Shown: positions 16,564-24,129 of the stretch, piece by piece
Layout of the letters: every line of letters starts with the position of its first letter
Position numbering within the stretch: position 1 is the stretch's first letter
Origin: Flavobacteriaceae bacterium PS02336
Lineage (GTDB): Bacteria > Bacteroidota > Bacteroidia > Flavobacteriales > Flavobacteriaceae
Assembly (NCBI GenBank): GCA_029960065.1
Contig: JASCOF010000004.1
Coordinates: forward strand, 372,001-436,000
Length of the DNA: 64,000 bases
Reading direction: 5' to 3'
Translations under genes and position numbers: made by a program
Notes under the pieces: generated by a model
What the model saw: the letters and a program-made list of their open reading frames with translations, nothing else
What the model was told of the DNA's origin: nothing
The model's database searches: none

Positions 16564-17598
16564 TTAATCATTGAAGTAGAATCCATTTGATCCAGCTCCA
16601 GTAGTTAATTCTTTTTGTAATACTCCAGATAAGTTGTAAATTAATGTTTTACTGTCTGCTGAGAATTTTGCATCTGCAATATAAATGCTGTTATCTTTAA
16701 CAGTAAAACCATATAAGTTACTTGCTGCTGAAGTAAATAATGGTGTTGTTGCCGCAGTTGTTGCTGATGTGCTAATAGAATAAACAGCATTTGAAGCTGT
16801 ATAATAAATTTTGTCGTCTTCAATATCCATGAATCCTGCATCTGTAACGCTAGAAGGAAATGCAATGCGAGAAATAGATTTATCTGAGATTTTAACTTTT
16901 ACAATTTCTCCGACACCTTGATAAGGTTTTCTTAAAATGAAGATTGTTCCATTTTCTTCTTCAATAGAATCTCCGTCATAACCAATTGTTACAGGAGTTT
17001 CAAGAGTTTTTGAAGCAATGTTATAAATTAACATTTTTTCATTGTATGTGTCTGTAATATAAAGTTTTCCATTTTCTTCAATAACTCTGTTTGCAGTTGA
17101 GTTTAAAGACACTTTAGATTCTACAGTGTTTGTTGATAAGTTGATTACTGCAATGTAATCATCTGTGTCGCCTGTTGCTGGATTTTGATAGGAATATTCT
17201 CCTGCATTGATTACATACGCTTTTCCATCTTTTACAACCCCATATCTTGGAGCGCGAAGATCAGAATCGATTTTTGCAATTAATTTAAAAGTATAACGGT
17301 TTACAACATTGATTACATTAGATCCGCCTGCAATGATGTAAGCTCTGTCTCCGCTAAAAAAGATATTCTGTAAATATCCTCCAACGGCATCAGTTCCGTT
17401 TTCTGTTTTGTAGACATCTTTAGTAAAAGAACTGAAATCATTACTTGAAAAAGAAATAGTTCCAAGGCTTTGACTTCCTTCATTCAAAATAAAAAAACCA
17501 TTGTCATAAGCACCTTTTGGCGTGTCATCATCATCGCTCGAACAAGAAGCGAATAATGAAATGCTTAAAGCTATTAAAAGTAATTTACTGAATTTCAT
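16564..17598 (-). CDS. Beta-propeller lipoprotein (DUF5074/YncE-like) paired with the B12 receptor
   Basis: 344 residues. Lipobox F-A-S-C then S-S-D-D-D-D, an anionic tract that in Bacteroidota often marks export to the cell surface. The body consists of repeated propeller-like units with N-x-V-x-V/I-x-N pattern (YIIAGGSNVINVVNRYTFKL, YVINAGEYSY, LYITDTYNEKMLIYN, YYTASNAVYSIS, IYIADAK). It follows the TonB receptor gene by 3 bases under the same cobalamin riboswitch. By analogy with SusD-type and other receptor-associated lipoproteins it may bind corrinoid at the surface and hand it to the receptor; that is inference. Confidence 0.75.
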   Translation of the reverse strand: MKFSKLLLIALSISLFASCSSDDDDTPKGAYDNGFFILNEGSQSLGTISFSSNDFSSFTKDVYKTENGTDAVGGYLQNIFFSGDRAYIIAGGSNVINVVNRYTFKLIAKIDSDLRAPRYGVVKDGKAYVINAGEYSYQNPATGDTDDYIAVINLSTNTVESKVSLNSTANRVIEENGKLYITDTYNEKMLIYNIASKTLETPVTIGYDGDSIEEENGTIFILRKPYQGVGEIVKVKISDKSISRIAFPSSVTDAGFMDIEDDKIYYTASNAVYSISTSATTAATTPLFTSAASNLYGFTVKDNSIYIADAKFSADSKTLIYNLSGVLQKELTTGAGSNGFYFND

Positions 17599-17601
17599 AT
17601 A

Positions 17602-19455
17602 TTAAAATTTTAAGGTTATATACATATTAAAATTGCGACCTGGCATTGGTCTGTTTTCTAAGCTTTCATAATTTTTATTTAGAAGATTTAAAACTTGAAA
17701 ACCTAATTTGAAAGACTCTAAAAATTTAAAATCATAATCGATTCCAATGTTTGAAACCGTGTAATCGTGAATAATTTCATCAGGATTATTACTTTGACTT
17801 GTATACACAAAACCATTGTAAAGCATTTGATAATAAGCACTTATTTTATTTCGAGAGTAAGAAATTGCCCCTGTAGTTTTATGAAAGGGTACATAGAAAA
17901 TTTGCTTTTTAGTTTGATCGTCCTCAGATATTGTATATGCATAAGTAGCATTTACTGCAAAAATATTCTTGCCGTAGCTTTTTTTCCAGTTAATTAAAGT
18001 TTCTGTTCCATAACTGTTTACCTTGTCCTGATTTTGAGGAGACCAAATACCACCAGCCCCTGGAACCCACTGCAGCATATCCTTTATTTTCATGTAATAA
18101 AAGTTCTGAGTCCAAGTAAGATTTTTGAAAGTAAAAACATTTCCAATTTCACCCTGATAAGAACTTTCCGGTTTTAAGTTAGGATTACCGCCAGTTTCCC
18201 AATACAAATCGTTATAAGTCGGAATTCTGAAATTTCGAGAAACATTCAATTTCAGATTGTACCACTCATTAAATTTATAAGAAGAACCAAAATTGAATAA
18301 AAGCGGTGATTTGTAATTATCTGTAACTTCTTTTCTAATGCCAAGCTCATTTTTCCAATCGCTTCCAATATCTTGTCTTACCAACAAAGAAGCAGAAGTT
18401 ATTTCGCGGACATGATCTCCAAAACCACTTCCATAACCATTTGTTCGGCTGTAATCTATAATTCCGTTGATTTGAGTAGATTTGAATAAAGTATAGTCTA
18501 AGTCGAGTTTTGTGATTAGATTTTCAGTTTTTCCGTAGGTAAAATCTTTTCTTGAATTATCGGCAAAATATTGATAGTTTTCGAAAATATAAGCAGTTTT
18601 GAAATTGGTTTTCAGTTTTCCGAAATTTCCATCATACTCTAATAAATTTCGATTAAATCCATTCACATACTTGCTTTTTGTATCTGTTTCTGTAATTAGA
18701 GAAGTATTTCTATCTGTATTTGAAGTCTGACTATAAAGCTTTAAAATATTGTTGTCATTAATTTTATAACCAACATTTGCACTCAAAGTAATAACCTCAT
18801 ATTGGCCATTTTGATTATAGCGCTGTTCGCCACGCCAAGTGTAGCGATCTAAGTATTTATAATCGTTTGTCGAGCTGTTTTTTGAAAAACCAATTTGTGT
18901 ACTCCATTTTTTATTGGAAATAGAAGTCTTATAATTGATCCCAATAGTATTAAAACTGCCGAAATCAAGTTTTAAATTATTCTCAAAGCGATTAAAAAAT
19001 ACCAAATCGTTATTTAAGTGAACTGTTCCGCCTATAGCGCCACTTCCATAAATGACACTTCCTCCGCCGGCTTTTATACTTACCGAATTATAATCAGAAC
19101 CAGCTATTGTATTGAAGTCGGTACTTCCGTTCATTTGAGAATTGATGTTGATTCCGTTCCAAATCACGGCAGTCTGTGATGAAGTTGTTCCTCTAAATGA
19201 AACAGTAGAAAGCATTCCACGACCATATTCTTTGAAATATAAAGTAGAATTGAAGTTTAATAAGTCGGTTAATAAAGCTTCGTTTTTATTGATAACAGAA
19301 TCAGTAAGTTTTAAAACAGATTGAGAAGCAGCATACTTTTTCAGGTTTTTGTCTGAAACATAGACTTCTTTTAAGCTAGTAATAGAATCTTTCTGCGCCA
19401 AAGAAATCTGGCACAAAAGCAGTAAACAAAAAACAAACCTTAGTTTTATAGTCAT
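17602..19455 (-). CDS. btuB: TonB-dependent outer-membrane receptor, BtuB-like (corrinoid uptake)
   Basis: 617 residues with a signal peptide ending S-L-A-Q at about 21. A plug domain (about 45-150) has the family motif VSFRGTTSSQTAVIWNGI and IKAGGGSVIYGSGAIGG in pieces; a barrel follows with NFRIPTYNDLYWETGGNPNL and P-E-S-S-Y-Q, ending in aromatic F. The length is close to E. coli BtuB (about 614) and there is no N-terminal carboxypeptidase-like domain of SusC type. A cobalamin riboswitch directly upstream and B12 assembly genes beyond it make corrinoid the likely substrate. Confidence 0.88.
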   Translation of the reverse strand: MTIKLRFVFCLLLLCQISLAQKDSITSLKEVYVSDKNLKKYAASQSVLKLTDSVINKNEALLTDLLNFNSTLYFKEYGRGMLSTVSFRGTTSSQTAVIWNGININSQMNGSTDFNTIAGSDYNSVSIKAGGGSVIYGSGAIGGTVHLNNDLVFFNRFENNLKLDFGSFNTIGINYKTSISNKKWSTQIGFSKNSSTNDYKYLDRYTWRGEQRYNQNGQYEVITLSANVGYKINDNNILKLYSQTSNTDRNTSLITETDTKSKYVNGFNRNLLEYDGNFGKLKTNFKTAYIFENYQYFADNSRKDFTYGKTENLITKLDLDYTLFKSTQINGIIDYSRTNGYGSGFGDHVREITSASLLVRQDIGSDWKNELGIRKEVTDNYKSPLLFNFGSSYKFNEWYNLKLNVSRNFRIPTYNDLYWETGGNPNLKPESSYQGEIGNVFTFKNLTWTQNFYYMKIKDMLQWVPGAGGIWSPQNQDKVNSYGTETLINWKKSYGKNIFAVNATYAYTISEDDQTKKQIFYVPFHKTTGAISYSRNKISAYYQMLYNGFVYTSQSNNPDEIIHDYTVSNIGIDYDFKFLESFKLGFQVLNLLNKNYESLENRPMPGRNFNMYITLKF

Positions 19456-19497
19456 AATTTCTTCACTCTTTTTCCCGAGAGCTCGATAATTTTGTTA

Positions 19498-19676
19498 CAA
19501 AGGCAGGTCTCCTGGCTTGCGTCTTGTTGTTTTCCTTCCCATCACGCAAGGCGCGACAGTGGTTTGTAGTTAACAACAAGCATTCATTTAAGAACTCAGC
19601 TTACAGTTGCGGGTACAGCTCAAGTATTTACTTGATTCCCTTTTAATGTGTTTTTAAATTAAAAATACAACCTTAA
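19498..19676 (-). promoter_or_regulatory. Cobalamin (AdoCbl-type) riboswitch in front of the BtuB-like receptor
   Basis: On the minus strand the conserved blocks appear in order: AGGGAATC near 19641, then CCCGCAACTGTAAGC near 19610, the B12-box-like ACCACTGTC near 19560, GGGAAGG near 19540, and AGCCAGGAGACCTGCC at the 3' end near 19505. This is the classic cobalamin aptamer core. It ends about 45 bases before the receptor start. The expression platform is not resolved; since a Bacteroidota leader is involved, control of translation is as likely as termination. This element explains most of the 304-base gap. Confidence 0.95.
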
Positions 19677-19683
19677 TTTGCTG

Positions 19684-19715
19684 CAAAGATAAAGTTAAAA
19701 ATATCGATTTATCAA
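19684..19715 (-). promoter_or_regulatory. Promoter driving the cobalamin riboswitch transcript
   Basis: Minus strand TATCTTTG at 19691-19684 and TTG at 19715-19713, 21 bases apart, placing transcription start just before the aptamer. Confidence 0.65.
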
Positions 19716-19759
19716 ATTTGTTTCACTTTTAAGGCTTAATAATGAAACAAACCTGCGAT

Positions 19760-20293
19760 TTATAATTCGATTCTTATAACTTGTCCAAAATCTACTTTGT
19801 TTTCAAATGCTTCTTTTAAAGGTAATAAAGTTTGATGACATAATATGCTTCTAATGATTCCTGCATGAGCAACGATAACAATTGGATGTTCTGTTTTCGA
19901 GATTTTTTCAGTTAAAAAATCACCGACTCTTTTATGTAATTCCGTAAAAGATTCACCATTTGCAGCTTTGATATTGACAAAATCTTCCATCCAAGGATTG
20001 AGTTCTTCTGGCGGAATTTCGTTCCAGCTTTTCAATTCCCAATCACCAAAATTCATTTCTTTCAGTCGTTCGTCTTCCTGATAAGAAATGGTATTTATAT
20101 TTTCCTGAATGTGTTTGGCCAAAATCACGCAACGTTTTAATGGACTAGAGAAAATACTAGCTTCTGATGGTAATTCAGAAATGATTTTAGAAAAAATTTC
20201 ACCAAAAGGTTCTAAGATGTTTACATCAGACTGTCCGTAACAGATTCCTTTTTCGCAGATGGTTTCGGTATGACGGACTAGATAAATTTCCAT
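19760..20293 (-). CDS. cobC: Alpha-ribazole phosphatase-type histidine phosphatase
   Basis: 177 residues from the ATG at 20293 (MEIYLVRHTE). A longer reading from 20353 would lie wholly inside cobS and is rejected. Phosphoglycerate-mutase-like fold: catalytic R-H-T near residue 7, S-S-P-L-K-R-C near 70, acidic E-M-N-F-G-D-W and second His in H-A-G-I-I-R. In the B12 pathway CobC removes the phosphate from alpha-ribazole-5'-phosphate or from adenosylcobalamin phosphate. It overlaps cobS by 16 bases, which supports the B12 role over a general phosphatase. Confidence 0.85.
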   Translation of the reverse strand: MEIYLVRHTETICEKGICYGQSDVNILEPFGEIFSKIISELPSEASIFSSPLKRCVILAKHIQENINTISYQEDERLKEMNFGDWELKSWNEIPPEELNPWMEDFVNIKAANGESFTELHKRVGDFLTEKISKTEHPIVIVAHAGIIRSILCHQTLLPLKEAFENKVDFGQVIRIEL

Positions 20294-21075
20294 AAAAATA
20301 AAATACTTAAGTAAAAGATAACCTCGCAAACTTGCTGCGTCGCTCCAAGACAATCACCTGTGTAGCCATCAATCCATTTTTGAAAGTAACGTGCTAAAAA
20401 AAATCTAGTTATGAAAACTGGAATTAAAGCCAATAGAATTTTGGAATAGAAATAAGAAAATACAATTAAAGGAATCAAACCAAAAAATAACGAACCAAAA
20501 ACTTCTCTCCAAGTGTATTGTTTTGCAATTGGTTTACTTTTGCTTGATGCATCTTCACGAGAATATTCGTGTGTAAAAATGATACTGATTGCTGCAAGGC
20601 GACTCAAAGAATGTGCGGAAATAAATAAGATCCAAATTTTAAAAACTGCCGTATCATCATAAACTTGAAATAACAAAATAGACTCTGAAAGCAATTTGAA
20701 TTTTAGTAGAAATAGTAAGACCAATCCAATTGCTCCATAGGCGCCAATGGCACTATCTTTCATGATCATTAATATTTTTTCTTTGGTCCATCCTCCACCA
20801 AAACCGTCACAGACATCTGCAAATCCGTCTTCGTGAAAAGCTCCGGTTGTTAAAACAGAAATGACGATTGAAAAAATAACAGCCGTTTCTGTAGATAGAA
20901 ACAGGGCAAAGAGAGAATAAATGAGAAAAGAAATACTTCCAACAATCCATCCCACAAAAGGAAAATACCTGGTTGCCTTATTTAAATAATCTGGATGATG
21001 GGTAATGTTTTTTGGACAGGGAATTCGGGTGTAAAACATTAAACAGGTGAAGAAAATATGTAGTTCTTTTTTCAT
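20278..21075 (-). CDS. cobS: Adenosylcobinamide-GDP ribazoletransferase (cobalamin synthase)
   Basis: 265 residues, integral membrane protein with about 6-7 helices. Characteristic N-terminus: FTCLMFYTRIPCP and Y-F-P-F-V-G-W-I-V-G-S, then the acidic G-A-F-H-E-D-G-F-A-D-V-C-D-G-F-G-G-G loop that binds metal, K-D-S-A-I-G-A-Y-G-A, and D-C-L-G-A-T-Q-Q near the end. It joins adenosylcobinamide-GDP with alpha-ribazole (phosphate) at the inner membrane. Overlaps cobC; a REP-like repeat separates it from the BluB-CobT gene. Confidence 0.95.
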   Translation of the reverse strand: MKKELHIFFTCLMFYTRIPCPKNITHHPDYLNKATRYFPFVGWIVGSISFLIYSLFALFLSTETAVIFSIVISVLTTGAFHEDGFADVCDGFGGGWTKEKILMIMKDSAIGAYGAIGLVLLFLLKFKLLSESILLFQVYDDTAVFKIWILFISAHSLSRLAAISIIFTHEYSREDASSKSKPIAKQYTWREVFGSLFFGLIPLIVFSYFYSKILLALIPVFITRFFLARYFQKWIDGYTGDCLGATQQVCEVIFYLSILFLWKFI

Positions 21076-21097
21076 TTAGAAATTAATTTTAAGTGAC

Positions 21098-21203
21098 TTT
21101 TGTCATTTCGACGGAGGAGAAATCTTCGCAAGCAGCTCCGCAACGATAATCCAATCTTTGTAGGGTTTCTAACGAAGATTTCTCCTCCGTCGAAATGACA
21201 AAA
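21098..21203. repeat. REP-like inverted repeat with 31-base perfect arms (family 1)
   Basis: Left arm 21098-21128 and right arm 21173-21203 are perfectly complementary; both carry TCATTTCGACGGAGGAGAAA. The 44-base centre holds GCAGCTCCGCAACGAT and AATCTTTGTAGGG. It lies between cobS and bluB-cobT and is transcribed with them if the cob genes are an operon. Confidence 0.85.
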
Positions 21204-21230
21204 ATGAGAATAAATCGTAATGAAACATAA

Positions 21231-22910
21231 TTATTTCCTACTTATACCAGCACTCTCAAAACTAGCCATTTCATTCAAAAAAGCCTCAGCCGATTTTAAA
21301 ATCGGAAAAGCAATTGCACAGCCAGTTCCTTCTCCCAATCGCAAATCGAGATTTAAAATAGGTTTTGCTTCAAGATATTCCAGCAGTTTTATATGTGCTT
21401 TTTCAGCAGAGCAATGGCAGAAAACAGCGTTATTTTTAATATTCGGATTAATTTTGGTAGCAATTAAAAAAGCAACGGTACAAATAAAACCGTCAACCAG
21501 AATGAGCATTTTATTTTCAAAAGCGGAGAGCATTCCGCCAGCCATTTGTATGATTTCAAAACCGCCAAAATAAGAAAGCTGTGAGAGTAATTCGGCTTGA
21601 CCGGAATAACTTTCGATAGCTTTTTCAAGGATGTTTTGTTTTTGAATTAATTTATCGTCTGAAACTCCTGTTCCTTTTCCAACACATTCTTCAATAGGAA
21701 AGCCCGTTAAAAGGCTCATTAAAACAGAAGCTGTAGAAGTATTGCCAATTCCCATTTCTCCAAAACCAATACAGTTAGAGCTGGTCTCTGCGATCTTTTC
21801 TACAATAGCTTTCCCTTTATCAAAACACAATTGAACTTCAGATTCGCTCATAGCAGAAGTATGGAGAAAAGACTGAGTTCCTTTAGCAATTTTACAATCT
21901 ATTAATTTTGTATTGGTTGGAAAATCGTAATTAACGCCCGCATCTACAATTGATAGTTTGATATTATTTTGTTGGCAGAAAACATTTATTGCAGCTCCTC
22001 CTTCCAGAAAATTGTTTACCATTTGACGTGTCACATCCTGCGGATAATCGCTTACATCGTGATTAGCAATTCCGTGATCTGCAGCGAAAACAACAATATT
22101 TGGATTTATAATTTTAGGCGTTAAAGTTTCAAAAACTGTGGCAATTTGATAAGCTAAAGTTTCTAAAGTTCCTAGAGCTCCAAGAGGTTTTGTTTTAGAA
22201 TCTATTTTTTCTTGTAAAAGATTATAGAAATCAGTTTTGTTCTCCGTTTCATTTTTAAGTTTTACCGTTAAATCAGGAACATTTATTTTATGAATTTCTG
22301 AGATCTCGGCGCAAATAGGAGCTTCGGATTTTTGTTTCCAATGCAATTGCTGTAACATTGGCTGGTTATTATAATTGGTAGCAGGTTTTCCGATGCAGAA
22401 ATAACCCAGAGGTTCTATATTATCTGGCAGATCAAGGATTTTTTTGAACTGGTAATAATTTAGAATCGAAACCCAGCCCATTCCGTAACCTTGCTCTGTC
22501 AATGAAAGCCAGATGTTCTGCGCTGCACAAACCGAACTGAATTTTACTGCCTCGTTACTGCCAATTGTTCCAATAGTAAACTGATTGAGAACGGAACGAT
22601 CATAAGCAATAATAAGTCCTATTGGAGCCTCTTCAATTGCTTCTAGTTTCAGTGAATTATAAAGATCTTTTTGCTCTTGGTTATCGGTAAGTTCAGCGGC
22701 TTTTTTATTGTAATCTAAAAAGAGTTTTTTGATGGATGTTTTAACTTCATCAGATTTTATAAGGTAATATCTCGTAGCATCCGTCAAACCGACAGACGGT
22801 GCCCAATGTCCAGCCTGTAAAGCTTTCTGAATTACTTCATCAGGAACTTCATCGGTTGTAAAATGTCGGGTGTCACGTCGTGATTTTAATATATCGTCTA
22901 GATTGCTCAT
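21231..22910 (-). CDS. BluB-CobT fusion: dimethylbenzimidazole synthase plus nicotinate-nucleotide:DMB phosphoribosyltransferase
   Basis: 559 residues from the ATG at 22910 (a TTG at 22919 would add three). Residues 1 to about 200 are a flavin nitroreductase-fold BluB: S-R-R-D-T-R-H-F near the start, HWAPSVGLTDATRYY, and QGYGMGWVSILNY. BluB breaks down reduced FMN to 5,6-dimethylbenzimidazole. After a linker, residues about 227-559 are CobT: KPLGALGTLE, FAADHGIANHDVSDYPQDVT, GFGEMGIGNTSTAS, G-G-F-E-I-I-Q-M-A-G and the catalytic Glu527 in R-L-G-E-G-T-G-C. CobT activates DMB to alpha-ribazole phosphate. Both active sites look intact and one frame runs through without interruption, so synthesis and use of the lower ligand are joined. 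Confidence 0.92.
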   Translation of the reverse strand: MSNLDDILKSRRDTRHFTTDEVPDEVIQKALQAGHWAPSVGLTDATRYYLIKSDEVKTSIKKLFLDYNKKAAELTDNQEQKDLYNSLKLEAIEEAPIGLIIAYDRSVLNQFTIGTIGSNEAVKFSSVCAAQNIWLSLTEQGYGMGWVSILNYYQFKKILDLPDNIEPLGYFCIGKPATNYNNQPMLQQLHWKQKSEAPICAEISEIHKINVPDLTVKLKNETENKTDFYNLLQEKIDSKTKPLGALGTLETLAYQIATVFETLTPKIINPNIVVFAADHGIANHDVSDYPQDVTRQMVNNFLEGGAAINVFCQQNNIKLSIVDAGVNYDFPTNTKLIDCKIAKGTQSFLHTSAMSESEVQLCFDKGKAIVEKIAETSSNCIGFGEMGIGNTSTASVLMSLLTGFPIEECVGKGTGVSDDKLIQKQNILEKAIESYSGQAELLSQLSYFGGFEIIQMAGGMLSAFENKMLILVDGFICTVAFLIATKINPNIKNNAVFCHCSAEKAHIKLLEYLEAKPILNLDLRLGEGTGCAIAFPILKSAEAFLNEMASFESAGISRK

Positions 22911-23053
22911 AAATTTCAAATTTCAATGTCAATTGCAAAAATCAATTACGATATCAATTTTGCGCTTTATGTAAAGATACTCCACGATATTGGAATTTGA
23001 AATTTAAAAGTTTAGAATTTGTTTTTTAATATTTTCATTGCCATTACTTTTTG

Positions 23054-23563
23054 TCAGCCCTTTATTTTTACTGGAATTCCAGAAACCATCAAAACCACTT
23101 CGTCTGCATTTGAAGCTAGAAACTGATTCATCCAACCTTGTAATTCCACAAATTTTCTTCCGATGTGAGTTTCAGCATGAACTCCCATTCCAATTTCATT
23201 TGTTACAATAATTAGATTAGTGTTTTTTTGACTGGCAATTGATAAGAATTCTTTTTTAGCTTCTTCCAGACTTAATGGAACATCGTTTTTGTTGTCGACA
23301 AAAAAGTTGGTAAGCCAAAGCGTTACACAGTCAATTAAAGCAGTTTTTTCAGAGAAATCAATTTTACTTAAAAATTTTTCTTCTTCGATATTCGTCCAGC
23401 GTTCATCTCTTTCCTGTTGATGTCTGTCAATTCGAGTTTGAAAATCGGAATCCCATTTTCTAGCTGTCGCAATATATAAAGGTGAATTGGAAAGTTCTGA
23501 AGCTAATTTTTGAGCATAATTGCTTTTCCCAGATCTTTCGCCGCCTGTTATTAGGTAAATCAT
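23054..23563 (-). CDS. cobU: Bifunctional adenosylcobinamide kinase / adenosylcobinamide-phosphate guanylyltransferase
   Basis: 169 residues. P-loop G-G-E-R-S-G-K-S at residues 7-14, then Y-I-A-T-A-R, and the R-I-D-R-H-Q-Q-E-R region that includes the guanylylated His. DCVTLWLTNFF and IIVTNEIGMG are standard CobU phrases. It phosphorylates adenosylcobinamide and transfers GMP, producing the CobS substrate. First gene of the minus-strand cob cluster; 143 bases separate it from bluB-cobT. Confidence 0.95.
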   Translation of the reverse strand: MIYLITGGERSGKSNYAQKLASELSNSPLYIATARKWDSDFQTRIDRHQQERDERWTNIEEEKFLSKIDFSEKTALIDCVTLWLTNFFVDNKNDVPLSLEEAKKEFLSIASQKNTNLIIVTNEIGMGVHAETHIGRKFVELQGWMNQFLASNADEVVLMVSGIPVKIKG

Positions 23564-23672
23564 TTTTTAGGGAAGTTATAAGTTAAAAGTTATGGGTTAA
23601 GTGTTGCATTGTGAGACAAAGATAACGAAGAGTTTTTCAACTCATAACATATACTCTTAACCTAAATTACCT

Positions 23673-24035
23673 TTAATAAGGACAATGTCGGCAGTTGTTC
23701 CCGCAGCAAGTTCCTCTTTTTAAATGGTACCAGGTTTTATAAACCATATTTCCATTTTCAAGATAATAATCAATGCCTTCAATTACTATTTCGGTTTTAG
23801 GTAAAGAAATAGCTTTGTTTTTTGAAGCGTTTAAAGGCGTTATGGTTTCTACATAAGCATCAATTTTGTCTTCACAAGCTTCTTTAAAGCAAGCTGGACA
23901 AAGACAATCTCCACCTTCAGAGAGATTGAAGATAGGCGGAAAATCATTACACCAGCATTTATTTTCTAAAGAGATATCTCCACAGCTGAATTTAGATTCA
24001 CAGCTAGAGCAAATTTTCATTTTTGTGGTATTCAT
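23673..24035 (-). CDS. Cys-rich CWC / DUF5522 protein, probable metal binder
   Basis: 120 residues from the ATG at 24035 (MNTTKMKICSSCESKFSCG). An open frame continues upstream to 24335 but runs antisense through btuF and is rejected. N-terminal half: Cys-rich CWC zinc-ribbon-like domain (C-S-S-C, F-S-C, K-C-W-C, C-L-C-P-A-C). C-terminal half: DUF5522-like end YYLENGNMVYKTWYHLKRG followed by T-C-C-G-N-N-C-R-H-C-P-Y. Fourteen or more Cys suggest one or two metal sites. The role is unknown; it sits between cobU and the divergent btuF. Confidence 0.8.
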   Translation of the reverse strand: MNTTKMKICSSCESKFSCGDISLENKCWCNDFPPIFNLSEGGDCLCPACFKEACEDKIDAYVETITPLNASKNKAISLPKTEIVIEGIDYYLENGNMVYKTWYHLKRGTCCGNNCRHCPY

Positions 24036-24069
24036 GTTGTAAAGATACAATTGTTTAAATTTGTAAGAA

Positions 24070-24108
24070 TAAAGGTAAACAAAAAAAATAGAAAATACTT
24101 TACCTTTG
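24070..24108. promoter_or_regulatory. Back-to-back divergent -7 elements (CWC gene / btuF)
   Basis: Minus-strand TACCTTTA (24077-24070) points to the CWC gene and plus-strand TACCTTTG (24101-24108) points to btuF. Together they read as an inverted repeat AAAGGTAAA-N19-TTTACCTTT. The same layout occurs at 42637-42665. Confidence 0.5.
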
Positions 24109-24129
24109 TCTCCATCCAAAACATAAAAT

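Noticed and set aside
20294..20353. Upstream extension of the CobC frame (20 more residues)
   Set aside because: It lies wholly inside cobS; the ATG at 20293 opens directly on the conserved EIYLVRHTE start.
24070..24108. Inverted repeat AAAGGTAAA-N19-TTTACCTTT read as an operator
   Set aside because: Each arm is a -7 box facing a divergent gene, and the same symmetry appears at 42637-42665; promoter function explains it without a regulator.
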